Shown here piece after piece: positions 18,276-27,124 of a stretch of 64,000 bases of DNA. This DNA comes from Acrocarpospora corrugata (GTDB lineage Bacteria; Actinomycetota; Actinomycetes; Streptosporangiales; Streptosporangiaceae). The DNA lies in contig NZ_BLAD01000048.1 in NCBI RefSeq assembly GCF_009687845.1, forward strand, positions 1 through 64,000, given 5' to 3'. A program made the position numbers and the translations under genes. Position 1 is the stretch's first letter; each line of letters begins with the position of its first letter. The notes below the pieces were generated by a model. The model did not search any database and was not told where the DNA came from. It worked only from the letters and a program-made list of their open reading frames with translations.

Positions 18276-19784
18276 CTACTGGTGGGTGAACTGGGTGAGG
18301 GCCGGGAGGGCTCGGTCGTTGAAGTCGAAGAGGGCCTGGTTTTCCCATTCGTTGCCTGATGAGGGGTTGGTCGGGTCCCAGCCGTTGCCGGTGACGGCCG
18401 TCCAGGTGGGTTCCCAGTAGACGATGCCGAGACCGCGGCCGTTCGGGATCGCCTGGACCAGGGACATGATGTCGCGGAGCATCGCGGACTGGCCCGCCGA
18501 TGAGGATGGGTAACCCGTTACGGGTGTGGCGGCGTTGACCATGTTGCCGAAGGCGTCGTCGGTGCCCGGGGTGAACGGGTAGGCGGTTTCGGCGAGGAGG
18601 ACTGGTTTGCCGTAGCGGGTGGCGATGTCGTCGATGTTGGTCTGGAAGGCGGCGAAGGTGCCGTGCCAGTACGGGTAGTAGGAGACGCCGATCACGTCGT
18701 ACAGGACGCCGTTGGCGGCGGCGCTGTCGAACCACCAGCGGTAGAGGCCGTTGTCGCCGCCGTTGGCCAGGTGCAGGACGACCTTGGTCGAGCTGGAGAC
18801 CGCCTTGACGGCGTCGTAGCCGGAGCGGATGAGCTGGGCGAGTTGCCCGAAGCGGGAGCTGCGGCCGTCCTCCCAGAGCATGCCGTCGTTGATCTCGTTG
18901 CCGACCTGCACCATGTCGGCGGTGGTGCCCTGGGCTTTGAGCGCGTTCAGGACGTCGTAGGTGTGGTTGTAGACGGCGGTTCTGAGCTGCGCGAGCGGGA
19001 GCGACGTCCAGGCGGCGGGTTTGTACTGCTTACCGGGGTCGGCCCAGCTGTCGGAGTAGTGGAAGTCGATCAGCAGGCCCATGCCGAGCGCCTTCGCGCG
19101 GGCGGCCATGGCCAGCACTCTGGCCTTGTTGTTGTAGCCGTCGGCGGGGTTCACCCAGACCTTGAGGCGCGCGTAGTTGACGCCGTTGTCGCGCAGGATG
19201 GTCAGCGCGTCGCCGCGCACCCCGGCCGCGGTGAAGTACCGCCCGCCGAACGCCTCCGACTTGGGCAGGCTGGAGACGTCGCCGCCCTTGATCGACAGCG
19301 TGGCGGAGCCCGAGGAGAAGGTCACGTCGTCGAAGTTGGCCCAGCCGCCGGCGGCGGCGCTGGAGTTGAGGCTGACGGTGCACTGGGTGTTCGTGACGGT
19401 CTGGGTGACCGCGATCCGCAGCCAGTTCCCGGACACCGGCACGTAGGTGCGGCGTTCCGCGCCGCCGCAGTTCTTGAGCGAGATCCAGCTCTGGCTCGCC
19501 GCGCCGGAGCGGACCCAGGCGCGCAGCGTGTAGGTCCCGTTGGCGAGCCCGTTCAGCGCCTGCCAGGTCTCCACCGTGTACGCCGAGGACGACCAGTGCG
19601 ACAGCCGGTAGCTCCCGGTGCGCCCACCCGCTTCATGGAAGTCGGCGGCGGCGGTGCCGGTGGTGCTCCAGCCGGCCAGGTTGACGGTTTCGAAGCCGGC
19701 GTTGGTGAGCGTGCTCGCCGCGTGGGCGGGCGACGCGACGAGTACGGCAGCCATCAGGGCCAGAACCCCCAGGACGCGCCTCAT
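18276..19784 (-). CDS. secreted GH53 endo-beta-1,4-galactanase with N-terminal CBM-like domain
   Basis: A 502-aa enzyme that cuts beta-1,4-galactan (type I arabinogalactan side chains of pectin) outside the cell. The signal peptide MRRVLGVLALMAAVLVASPAHA is followed by a beta-sandwich of about 150 aa (NAGFETVNLAGWS...WANFDDVTF), typical of a carbohydrate-binding module. The GH53 barrel starts at LSIKGGDVSSLPKSEAFGG. The catalytic Glu residues are in QVGNEIN (acid/base) and LLAETAYPF (nucleophile). The ATG overlaps the stop of the preceding GH53 gene as ATGA. Last gene of the GH42-GH53-GH53 operon. Confidence 0.92.
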   Translation of the reverse strand: MRRVLGVLALMAAVLVASPAHAASTLTNAGFETVNLAGWSTTGTAAADFHEAGGRTGSYRLSHWSSSAYTVETWQALNGLANGTYTLRAWVRSGAASQSWISLKNCGGAERRTYVPVSGNWLRIAVTQTVTNTQCTVSLNSSAAAGGWANFDDVTFSSGSATLSIKGGDVSSLPKSEAFGGRYFTAAGVRGDALTILRDNGVNYARLKVWVNPADGYNNKARVLAMAARAKALGMGLLIDFHYSDSWADPGKQYKPAAWTSLPLAQLRTAVYNHTYDVLNALKAQGTTADMVQVGNEINDGMLWEDGRSSRFGQLAQLIRSGYDAVKAVSSSTKVVLHLANGGDNGLYRWWFDSAAANGVLYDVIGVSYYPYWHGTFAAFQTNIDDIATRYGKPVLLAETAYPFTPGTDDAFGNMVNAATPVTGYPSSSAGQSAMLRDIMSLVQAIPNGRGLGIVYWEPTWTAVTGNGWDPTNPSSGNEWENQALFDFNDRALPALTQFTHQ

Positions 19785-20893
19785 CGGCCTTGTCCGAACT
19801 CGCGCATGGCCGGGAGCGGCCGGTTGGTGAAGTCGAACAGCGCCTGGTTCTCCCAGCCGTTGCCGGAGGCGGGATCGGCCGGATCCCAGCCGTTGCCGGG
19901 CACGCCGGTCCAGGTCGCCTCCCAGTAGAAGACGCCCAGCCCAAGATTGTTCGGCACCGCGCGCATGATCTCGGTGACCTTGCGCAGGAAGGCGGTCTGG
20001 CCCTCGGGCGTCGCCGGATAGCCGGGGTACGGCTCCGCCGCCAGGATGATGTTCTCCCAGCCGTCCTTGTCCTGCGTCGTGAACGGGTAGGCGGTCTCGG
20101 CGAGGATCATCGGCTTGCCGTACCGGACGGCGAGGTCGTTGAGGTTGGCCTGGAACGCCTCGAAGGTGCCGTGCCAGTACGGGTAGTAGGACAGGCCGAT
20201 CACGTCGTAGCGGATGCCGTTGGCGGCGGCGTTGTCGAACCACCAGCGGTAGAGGCCGTTGTCGCCGCCGTTGGCCAGGTGCAGGACCACCCTTGTGCGG
20301 GCGGAGACGGACTTGACGGCGTCATAGCCGGCGTTGAGCAGGCCGGCCATGCTGGGCCAATTGTCGTAGCGGCCGTCCGGCCAGAGCAGGCCGCCGTTGA
20401 GCTCGTTGCCGATCTGCACCATGTCCGCGGTGGTGCCCTGCCGGCGCAGGCCGTTGAGCACGTCCCTGGTGTGGTCGTAGACGGCCCGCTTGAGCTGCTC
20501 GTACGGCAACGCCGCCCAGGCGGCGGGCTTGTTCTGCTTGCCGGGGTCGGCCCAGCTGTCGGAGTAGTGGAAGTCGACCAGCAGCTTGAGACCGGCCGCC
20601 TTGGCGCGGCGGGCGACGGCCAGCACGTGGGCCTTGTCGTTGTAGCCGTCGGCGGGGTTCACCCAGACCTTGAGACGGATGTAGTTGAGGCCGGCCTTCT
20701 CCAGGATGCGCAGGGCGTCGCCGCGGCGGCCGTCGCGGTCCCGGTAGACACCGCCGTACGCCTCGGATTTGGCCAGGCTGGAGACGTCGGCGCCGCGGAT
20801 GGAGAGGGGGTCGGGGCGGGGATGGGCGTGCGCGGGGGCGGCCAGGGTGAGGCCGACCACGACGCCCGTCAGCGCCGCGAACAAACGTTTCAT
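19781..20893 (-). CDS. secreted GH53 endo-beta-1,4-galactanase
   Basis: A 370-aa GH53 enzyme with signal peptide MKRLFAALTGVVVGLTLAAPAHA and only the catalytic barrel (LSIRGADVSSLAKSEAYGGVY). Acid/base Glu is in QIGNELN and the nucleophile in ILAETAYPF. A strong GGAGGA ribosome binding site precedes the ATG, 11 bases after the GH42 stop. It is a close paralogue of the next gene, which differs mainly by its added N-terminal module. The pair probably gives one freely diffusing and one polymer-bound galactanase. Confidence 0.92.
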   Translation of the reverse strand: MKRLFAALTGVVVGLTLAAPAHAHPRPDPLSIRGADVSSLAKSEAYGGVYRDRDGRRGDALRILEKAGLNYIRLKVWVNPADGYNDKAHVLAVARRAKAAGLKLLVDFHYSDSWADPGKQNKPAAWAALPYEQLKRAVYDHTRDVLNGLRRQGTTADMVQIGNELNGGLLWPDGRYDNWPSMAGLLNAGYDAVKSVSARTRVVLHLANGGDNGLYRWWFDNAAANGIRYDVIGLSYYPYWHGTFEAFQANLNDLAVRYGKPMILAETAYPFTTQDKDGWENIILAAEPYPGYPATPEGQTAFLRKVTEIMRAVPNNLGLGVFYWEATWTGVPGNGWDPADPASGNGWENQALFDFTNRPLPAMREFGQGR

Positions 20894-20904
20894 TGTTCCT
20901 CCGG

Positions 20905-22884
20905 TCAGGGAAGGGGGGCGAGCCTGACGACGGTGACCGCGCCTGGGGGCACCTCGCCGTCGAACGGGGTTCGGGTGAGGACGTCGGTTCCGGTGACGCC
21001 GGGCACGGCCGCCGGGGTGTCGGCGTGGTTGATCAGGAAGAGGTGCCGCCCGCGCAGGACGTGTTCGAGCGTGTCGGGAAGGCCGCGCGGCCGGGTGACG
21101 GCGGCCCGGTCGAGGATCGGGGTGAGCAGGTCGCGCAGGCCGTCGGCGGGGGCGGTGGCCAGATACCAGGCGGCGCCCGCGCCGAGTTCGTTGACGGTGA
21201 CGGCGGGGTGCCCGGCGTCGGGGCCGGTGGTGAACCTCTGGTCGGAGCGGGCCCCGGTCAGGCGGACCCGCTCCGACCAGACGCGTGCGGTGGCCCCGCC
21301 GGAGAGCGTGACGCGCTCGTGCTCGCGGAGGGGGTGGAACTCCTCGACGGACAGGCCGAGCAGGTCGCGGAGCGCGCCGGGATGGGCGCCGGGGTGCACG
21401 GTGTCGTGCTCGTTGACGATGCCGGAGAAATACGACACGACGAGGGTGCCGCCGGACTCGACGTAACGCTGAAGGTTCTTGGCCGAGGCTTCGGTGAGCA
21501 GGTACGAGGACGGCGCCACCACCACCCGATATCCCGAAATATCGGCTGAAGGGTGGACGAAGTCGGTGGTGATGTGGGCGCGCCAGAGGGCTTCGTAGAA
21601 GGCGCTGATCCGTTCCAGGAAGGTGAGGTCGCCGGACGGGCGCCATTCCAGTTCCAGCGCCCAGTACGACTCCCAGTCCCACACGATCGCGACCTCGGCG
21701 GCCACCCTGCTCCCCCGGACTTCGGCCAGTGCGGCCAGGTCGGAGCCGAGGGCGACCACGTCGCGCCAGATCTGGGAGTCGGTGCCCGCGTGCGGGACCA
21801 TCGCCGAGTGGAACTTCTCCGCGCCGTAGCGGGAGGCCCGCCACTGGAAGAACATGACCGCGTCAGCCCCCCGCGCGACGTGCGCGAGGCTGTTGCGCCG
21901 CATCTCCCCCGGCCGTTTGGCGATGCCGCGCGGCTGCCAGCTGACCGCCCCGGTCGAATGCTCCATGATCATCCAGGGCGCGCCGCCGGCCAGTGAGCGG
22001 CTGAGGTCGGCGGACATGGCCAGGTGGATGTGGTTGTCGGCGCGCTCCCCGGCCAGGTAGTGGTCGTTGGCGATCACGTCCAGCTCGGGCGCCCACCGCC
22101 ACAGGTCCATCGACTTGCAGTTCACGGTCCCGGCGAAGTTGGTGGTCACCGGTTTGCCGCTGCCGCGCAGCAGGTCGCGCTGGAGCCGGTAGTGCGACAG
22201 ATGGGCGTCATTGGTGAAGCGGGCGTAGTCGAGGCGCTGGGCCGGGTTGACCACGGTGTGGCTCCATCGGGGGGCGTCGATCTCGGCCCAGTCGCCATAC
22301 CGCTGGCCCCAGAAGGTGGTGCCCCAGGCGTCGTTGAGCGCGTCGAGGCTCTCGTAGGCGTGGCGGAGCCAGTCACGCCAGGCGTTGACGCTGGCGGGGC
22401 AGTAGCACTCGCCGAGGGGGGCGCCGTACTCGTTGTGCACGTGCCACATCACCACGGCCGGGTGCTCTCCGTACCGTTCGGCGAGGCGGGTGACCAGGGC
22501 GGAGGTCGCCGCGAGGAAGGCGGGGTGACTGGAGCAGGCGCTCTCCCGGCTGCCGAGGCCGATGGTCACGCCCTCCCGCGTCACCGGCAGCGAATCCGGA
22601 TATTTCCGGGAAAACCATGGTGGTGGGGTCGCGGTCGGGGTGCCCAGGTTCACCGCGATGCCGGCCGCGTGCAGCCGGTCCAGGATCTCGTCCAGCCAGC
22701 CGAACTCGTACCGCCCCTCGGCGGGTTCCAGCAGCACCCAGGCGAAGATGCCCAGGCTGACCAGGGTCACCCCGGCCTCGCGCATCAGGCGGACGTCCTC
22801 CTCCTGAACCTCGCGCGGCCACTGCTCGGGGTAGTAGTCGCCGCCGTACGCGATGCCCTCCGGCAGAGCGGGATATCCAGGCAC
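20905..22884 (-). CDS. GH42 beta-galactosidase (GanA type)
   Basis: A 659-aa cytoplasmic beta-galactosidase that should split imported galacto-oligosaccharides. Family 42 signatures are YGGDYYPEQWP at the start, WHVHNEYG with the acid/base Glu, and MIMEHSTGAVSWQPR with the nucleophile. The trimerisation (beta-galactosidase trimerisation) and C-terminal domains follow. Start is GTG at 22884. It is the first gene of the operon with the two GH53 galactanases and is divergent from the importer genes, the gene set of Bacillus ganSPQAB. An 18-bp LacI-type operator lies 24 bases upstream of the start. Confidence 0.93.
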   Translation of the reverse strand: MPGYPALPEGIAYGGDYYPEQWPREVQEEDVRLMREAGVTLVSLGIFAWVLLEPAEGRYEFGWLDEILDRLHAAGIAVNLGTPTATPPPWFSRKYPDSLPVTREGVTIGLGSRESACSSHPAFLAATSALVTRLAERYGEHPAVVMWHVHNEYGAPLGECYCPASVNAWRDWLRHAYESLDALNDAWGTTFWGQRYGDWAEIDAPRWSHTVVNPAQRLDYARFTNDAHLSHYRLQRDLLRGSGKPVTTNFAGTVNCKSMDLWRWAPELDVIANDHYLAGERADNHIHLAMSADLSRSLAGGAPWMIMEHSTGAVSWQPRGIAKRPGEMRRNSLAHVARGADAVMFFQWRASRYGAEKFHSAMVPHAGTDSQIWRDVVALGSDLAALAEVRGSRVAAEVAIVWDWESYWALELEWRPSGDLTFLERISAFYEALWRAHITTDFVHPSADISGYRVVVAPSSYLLTEASAKNLQRYVESGGTLVVSYFSGIVNEHDTVHPGAHPGALRDLLGLSVEEFHPLREHERVTLSGGATARVWSERVRLTGARSDQRFTTGPDAGHPAVTVNELGAGAAWYLATAPADGLRDLLTPILDRAAVTRPRGLPDTLEHVLRGRHLFLINHADTPAAVPGVTGTDVLTRTPFDGEVPPGAVTVVRLAPLP

Positions 22885-22907
22885 AGGCCCCCCAGGCGTG
22901 ATTTTGT

Positions 22908-22925
22908 TCTGTGAACGTGCACAGT
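22908..22925. promoter_or_regulatory. LacI-family operator O1 (galactan locus)
   Basis: TCTGTGAACGTGCACAGT, matching the second site at 16 of 18 positions and close to palindromic. It sits 24 bases upstream of the GH42 GTG start, where a repressor would block transcription of the glycosidase operon. Centre-to-centre distance to O2 is 112 bp. Confidence 0.8.
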
Positions 22926-22992
22926 AATGCAGGACCTTCAGGGAGGGAATACATCCCCGACATCCTGGGAGTTAACGAGAGCGTAACGAGCA

Positions 22993-22998
22993 TTGACA
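22993..22998 (+). promoter_or_regulatory. -35 element of the importer promoter
   Basis: A perfect TTGACA hexamer 58 bases upstream of the binding-protein start. The -10 region expected at about 23016-23022 is poorly conserved and runs into operator O2, so bound repressor would cover the promoter. Confidence 0.5.
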
Positions 22999-23019
22999 GC
23001 CCTCGCGGGGCGATTCCAC

Positions 23020-23037
23020 TCTGTGAACGTTCACAGA
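23020..23037. promoter_or_regulatory. LacI-family operator O2 (galactan locus)
   Basis: A perfect 18-bp palindrome, TCTGTGAACGTTCACAGA, 18 bases before the start codon of the binding-protein gene. The central TGTGAACGTTCACA is the usual symmetric LacI-type recognition shape. The LacI gene at the end of the same operon is the obvious partner. Confidence 0.88.
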
Positions 23038-23055
23038 TACCCAGCGGAGGCACCT

Positions 23056-24372
23056 ATGCGTACCCAACGCCTGGCCATAGCGGCGGCTCTCGCGACCCTG
23101 TTCGCCGCCGGATGCGGCGGAACCGCGGAGACCCCCGAGGCGGCGCCGGCCACGGCGGCCTCGTCGGCCCCCGCGGGCCCGGTCAGCCTCATCTACTGGA
23201 CCTGGGCCCCCAACATGGACAAGATCGTCGCGGTCTGGAATCAGGCGAATCCCGATATCCAGGTCACCGTGAGCAAGCAGGCCGGCGGCGACGACGCGGC
23301 CGCCAAGTTCCTCACCGCCGCCAAGGCCGGCAACGCCCCCGACCTGGTCCAGGCCGAATACCAGCACCTGCCGTCGTTCATCGCCGCCGACGCGGTCGCC
23401 GACATCGCCGCCGAGACCGCCGCCGTCAAGCCGGAGTTCAGCGCGGGCCTCTGGGGGCTGGTCACCCTCGGCACCGACGCCGTCTACGCGATCCCGCAGG
23501 ACAGCGGCCCGATGATGCTCTACTACCGCAAGGACCTCTTCGAGAAGTACGGCATCGCCGTCCCCAAGACCTGGGCCGAGTACGCCGAGGCAGCCCGCAT
23601 CGTGCACAAGGCCGACCCGAAGGTCTACCTGGGCAGCTTCTCCAGCAAGGACCCCGGCTGGTTCGCCGGGCTCGCCCAGCAGGCGGGCGCGCAGTGGTGG
23701 TCGATCTCCGGGGAGGCGTGGAAGGTCGGCATCAACGACACCGCCACCACCAAGGTCGCCGACTTCTGGGGCGGCCTGGTCCAGGAGGGCGTGATCGACG
23801 ACCAGCCGTACTTCACCCCGGAGTGGAACAAGGCGCTCAACAACGGCACCCAGCTGAGCTGGCCGTCGGCCGTCTGGGGACCGGGCGTGCTGGAGAGCAA
23901 CGCGCCCAAGGGCAAGGGCAAGTGGGCCATCGCGCCGCTGCCGCAGTGGAACGCCGGCGAGAACTTCAGCGGCTTCTGGGGTGGTTCGTCGACCGCGGTC
24001 TCCGCCACCTCCAAGAACCGGGCCGCCGCGGTCAAGTTCGCGACCTGGCTGAACACCGACCCGCAGGGGATCGACCTGCTGGTCAAGGAGGCGTTCGTGT
24101 ATCCGGCCTCCGGCAAGGGCCAGGCCGCGCTGGGCACTCCCCCGGCGTACTTCGCCGAGAGCCAGCCCGACTTCTGGCAGCAGGCCGCGACCATCGGCGC
24201 CTCGGCGCGCGGGTTCACCTTCGGGCCGAACGTGGGCGTGACGTACAACGCGTACAAGGACGCGTTCGACAAGGCGTTGCAGGATAAGTCGCCGTTCAGC
24301 GCCTCGGTCGGCACCATGCAGGACACGACCGTGGCGGACATGCGGAAGTCCGGCTTCACGCTGGCCCAGTAG
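23056..24372 (+). CDS. ABC transporter sugar-binding lipoprotein (galacto-oligosaccharide, GanS type)
   Basis: A 438-aa family-1 solute-binding protein with signal peptide MRTQRLAIAAALATLFAAGC ending at a lipobox cysteine. The mature part starts with VSLIYWTWAPNMDKIVAVWN and has the SBP motif GNAPDLVQAEYQHLPSF. The ATG has a GGAGG ribosome binding site 5 bases before it. First gene of the importer operon SBP-MalF-MalG-LacI and divergent from GH42/GH53, so galactobiose or longer galactan fragments are the likely ligands. Confidence 0.9.
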   Translation: MRTQRLAIAAALATLFAAGCGGTAETPEAAPATAASSAPAGPVSLIYWTWAPNMDKIVAVWNQANPDIQVTVSKQAGGDDAAAKFLTAAKAGNAPDLVQAEYQHLPSFIAADAVADIAAETAAVKPEFSAGLWGLVTLGTDAVYAIPQDSGPMMLYYRKDLFEKYGIAVPKTWAEYAEAARIVHKADPKVYLGSFSSKDPGWFAGLAQQAGAQWWSISGEAWKVGINDTATTKVADFWGGLVQEGVIDDQPYFTPEWNKALNNGTQLSWPSAVWGPGVLESNAPKGKGKWAIAPLPQWNAGENFSGFWGGSSTAVSATSKNRAAAVKFATWLNTDPQGIDLLVKEAFVYPASGKGQAALGTPPAYFAESQPDFWQQAATIGASARGFTFGPNVGVTYNAYKDAFDKALQDKSPFSASVGTMQDTTVADMRKSGFTLAQ

Positions 24373-25263
24373 ATGGCCAGGACGCGCGGCGGCGCTCCCC
24401 GGAGCTCCGCACCCTACCTGTTCCTGACGCCGGCGATCGTGCTGTTCCTCCTGTTCCTGGCGGTGCCGATCGGCTACACCGTGCATCTGGCGCTGCGGCG
24501 GACCCGGGTGTCCGGGCTCGGCCTGGGCAAGGGGTCGCGGCGGGAGGTGTTCGTCGGCCTGGACAACCTGCGCGCGGCGGTCGCCGACGGCGAGCTGTGG
24601 GCCGGCTGGCTGCGGGTGCTCGGCTACGGCGCGCTGGTGCTGGTCGTGATGCTCGGGCTGGCCCTGCTGTTCGCCCTGCTGCTGGACTCCGCGTATGTGC
24701 GGCTGGCCCGGTTCTCCCGGATCGCGATCTTCCTGCCGTACGCGGTGCCGGGGGTGGTGGCGTCGTTGTTGTGGGGGTTCCTCTACCTGCCGAGCCTGAC
24801 GCCGATCGGGGGGATCGACTTCCTGAGCGCGTCGGCGGTGACGTACTCGATGGCGAACGTGGCCGTCTGGGGCGGGACCGGGTTCAACATGCTGGTGCTG
24901 TACACGAATCTGCGGGCGATCCCGCGGAGTTACTACGAGGCGGCGCGCATGGACGGGGCTTCCGAGCTGGCCATCGCGCTCCGGGTGAAGATCCCGATGC
25001 TGGTGCCGGCGATCATCCTGACCACGGTGTTCTCGATCATCGCCACCATTCAGGTGTTCACCGAGCCGACCACGCTGCGGCCGTTCTCGAACACGATCAG
25101 CTCGACCTGGAGTCCGTTGATGAAGGTGTATCGGGACGCGTTCGTGACCGGTGACCTGTACTCGGCGGCGGCGACCTCGCTGGTGATCGCGGCGGTGTCG
25201 CTGGTGCTGTCGTTCGGGTTCCTGCGGGTGGTCCGCGGGCGCGCGTTCGGGGAGAGCCGGTGA
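24373..25263 (+). CDS. carbohydrate ABC transporter permease (MalF/GanP type)
   Basis: A 296-aa CUT1 permease with six helices and EAA loop SYYEAARMDGASELAIALRVKI. The ATG follows the stop of the binding-protein gene with no gap. It forms the transmembrane channel with the next gene product. Confidence 0.9.
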   Translation: MARTRGGAPRSSAPYLFLTPAIVLFLLFLAVPIGYTVHLALRRTRVSGLGLGKGSRREVFVGLDNLRAAVADGELWAGWLRVLGYGALVLVVMLGLALLFALLLDSAYVRLARFSRIAIFLPYAVPGVVASLLWGFLYLPSLTPIGGIDFLSASAVTYSMANVAVWGGTGFNMLVLYTNLRAIPRSYYEAARMDGASELAIALRVKIPMLVPAIILTTVFSIIATIQVFTEPTTLRPFSNTISSTWSPLMKVYRDAFVTGDLYSAAATSLVIAAVSLVLSFGFLRVVRGRAFGESR

Positions 25264-26096
25264 GCCGGCGGCCGGTGGGCGCGCTGCCCACGGGGTTGCT
25301 GGTGCTGGGCGCGATCTACTGCCTGCTGCCGGTGAGCTGGGTGCTGATCTCGGCGAGCAAGGCGCCGGGCGAGCTGTTCACGCTGGGGACGCTGACGCCG
25401 GGGACCGGGCTGCTGGAGAACGTGCGGGAGCTCAACGCGTACCGGCACGGGGTGTTCTGGCGGTGGATGCTGAACTCGGTGGTGTACGCCGGGGGTGGGG
25501 CGCTGCTGTCCACGCTGGTGTCGGCGGTGTCCGGGTTCGCGCTGGCGAAGTACGCGTTTCCGGGGCGGAATCTGATTTTCAATGTGCTGATCGGCGGGAT
25601 TCTGGTGCCGTCGGTGGTGCTGGCGGTGCCGCAGTACCTGCTGTTCTCCAAGCTCGGGATGGCGGACACCTACTGGGCGGTTCTGCTGCCGCAGATCCTG
25701 CATCCGTACAGCATCTATCTGGCCCGGGTGTACGCCAGCGCGGCCGTGCCGGACTCGCTGCTGGAGGCAGGGCGGATCGACGGCGCTTCGGAAGGGCGGC
25801 TGCTGGCGCGGGTCGCCATGCCGCTGATGGTGCCCGGGATGGTGACGATCTTCCTGTTCCAGTTCGTGGCCATCTGGAACAACTTCCTGCTGCCGTTCAT
25901 CATGCTGGGCGACGACGGCAAGTTCCCGCTCACCGTCGGGCTGTACACGCTGCTCGCCGCCGGGGCCAACCAGCCCTCGCTGTACAACCTGATCATCACC
26001 GGCGCGCTGCTGTCGATCATCCCGTTGATCGCGCTGTTCCTGACCATGCAGCGCTACTGGCGGACCGATCTGTCCGGCGGAGCCCTCAAGGGCTAG
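25260..26096 (+). CDS. carbohydrate ABC transporter permease (MalG/GanQ type)
   Basis: A 278-aa CUT1 permease with EAA loop SLLEAGRIDGASEGRLLARV. The GTG start overlaps the previous stop as GTGA. No ATPase gene is in the operon, so a shared MsiK-like ATPase is presumed. The LacI gene follows after 29 bases. Confidence 0.9.
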   Translation: MSRRPVGALPTGLLVLGAIYCLLPVSWVLISASKAPGELFTLGTLTPGTGLLENVRELNAYRHGVFWRWMLNSVVYAGGGALLSTLVSAVSGFALAKYAFPGRNLIFNVLIGGILVPSVVLAVPQYLLFSKLGMADTYWAVLLPQILHPYSIYLARVYASAAVPDSLLEAGRIDGASEGRLLARVAMPLMVPGMVTIFLFQFVAIWNNFLLPFIMLGDDGKFPLTVGLYTLLAAGANQPSLYNLIITGALLSIIPLIALFLTMQRYWRTDLSGGALKG

Positions 26097-26125
26097 CAGG
26101 CCGGGCGCTAGTGGAGAATGCCAGT

Positions 26126-27124
26126 GTGAAGAGGCCGACAATCCACGACGTGGCGGCGGCCGCGGGGGTCTCGCGGGGGACGGTCTCGCGGGTGCTCAAC
26201 GGGGACCGCTACGTCAGCACCTCCGCCCGCCTGGCCATCGAGCGCGCCATCGCCGAGACCGGCTACGTGGTGAACAGGAACGCCCGCAGCCTGGTCACCC
26301 AGCGGGCCGGTTCGGTGGTGATAGTGCTCTCGGAACCGCACGAGAAGATCTTCGAGGACCCGAACTACAGCACGACGATCCGGACCTCCATCCGGCGGCT
26401 CGCGGAGCGGGACATGTCGCTGGTGATGATGATCGCCGGAGACGCCGGGGACCGGGACCGGGTGCTGCGGTATGTGAAGGGCGGCCACGCGGACGGGGTG
26501 CTGCTGCTGTCGACGCACGCCGGGGATCCGCTGGTGGACGCGCTGGACGGGATGCGCATTCCGGCCGTGTCGTGTGGTGCGGTGATAGGGCGGGAGAACG
26601 TCATCCCGTACGCGGCGTGCGACGAGCGGGGCGGCGCCCAGCAGATGACGCGCTACCTGGTCGAACAGGGCCGGAAGAAGATCGCGATGATCACCGGGCC
26701 GATGGACACGCCCGGCGGCATCCAGCGGCTGGAGGGGTTCGCGGACGTGCTCGGGCGCAAGGCGTCCAAGAAGCTCATCGAGCACGGCGACTGGACCCGG
26801 CTGAGCGGGGAGAGCGCGATGGCGCGGCTGTTGGAGCGCTCCCCCGACCTCGACGCGGTCTTCGCGGCCTCGGACGTGATGGCCTCCGGGGCGCTGTCGA
26901 CGCTCCGGGCCGCCGGCCGCCGGGTCCCCGAGGACGTGGCGCTGGGCGGCTTCGACGACTCCGCGGTGGCGATGTCCACCCATCCCGCCCTGACCACGAT
27001 CCGGCAGCCGCTGGCGGAGATCGCCGAGGAGACCGTCCGGATCCTGCTGGACCTGATCGACGGCGCGGAACACGTGCCGTCGGTGACGATTCCCACCATG
27101 CTGATCGTCCGCGATTCCGCTTAG
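26126..27124 (+). CDS. LacI-family transcriptional regulator of the galactan locus (GanR-like)
   Basis: A 332-aa repressor with N-terminal helix-turn-helix PTIHDVAAAAGVSRGTVSRV, hinge helix NARSLVTQRAG and a periplasmic-binding-protein-like effector domain (FAASDVMASGALSTLRAAG, VALGGFDDSAVA). The GTG at 26126 gives the typical VKRPTIHDVA start. A GTG at 26111 is possible. As last gene of the importer operon it probably binds the two operators at 22908 and 23020 and releases them when galactan-derived sugar enters. It overlaps the convergent membrane-protein gene by 4 bases. Confidence 0.92.
   Translation: MKRPTIHDVAAAAGVSRGTVSRVLNGDRYVSTSARLAIERAIAETGYVVNRNARSLVTQRAGSVVIVLSEPHEKIFEDPNYSTTIRTSIRRLAERDMSLVMMIAGDAGDRDRVLRYVKGGHADGVLLLSTHAGDPLVDALDGMRIPAVSCGAVIGRENVIPYAACDERGGAQQMTRYLVEQGRKKIAMITGPMDTPGGIQRLEGFADVLGRKASKKLIEHGDWTRLSGESAMARLLERSPDLDAVFAASDVMASGALSTLRAAGRRVPEDVALGGFDDSAVAMSTHPALTTIRQPLAEIAEETVRILLDLIDGAEHVPSVTIPTMLIVRDSA

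Noticed and set aside
25463..26125. N-terminal extension of the LacI gene overlapping the permease
   Set aside because: The frame is open but the translation is off-frame shadow of the permease. The helix-turn-helix begins right after the GTG at 26126.
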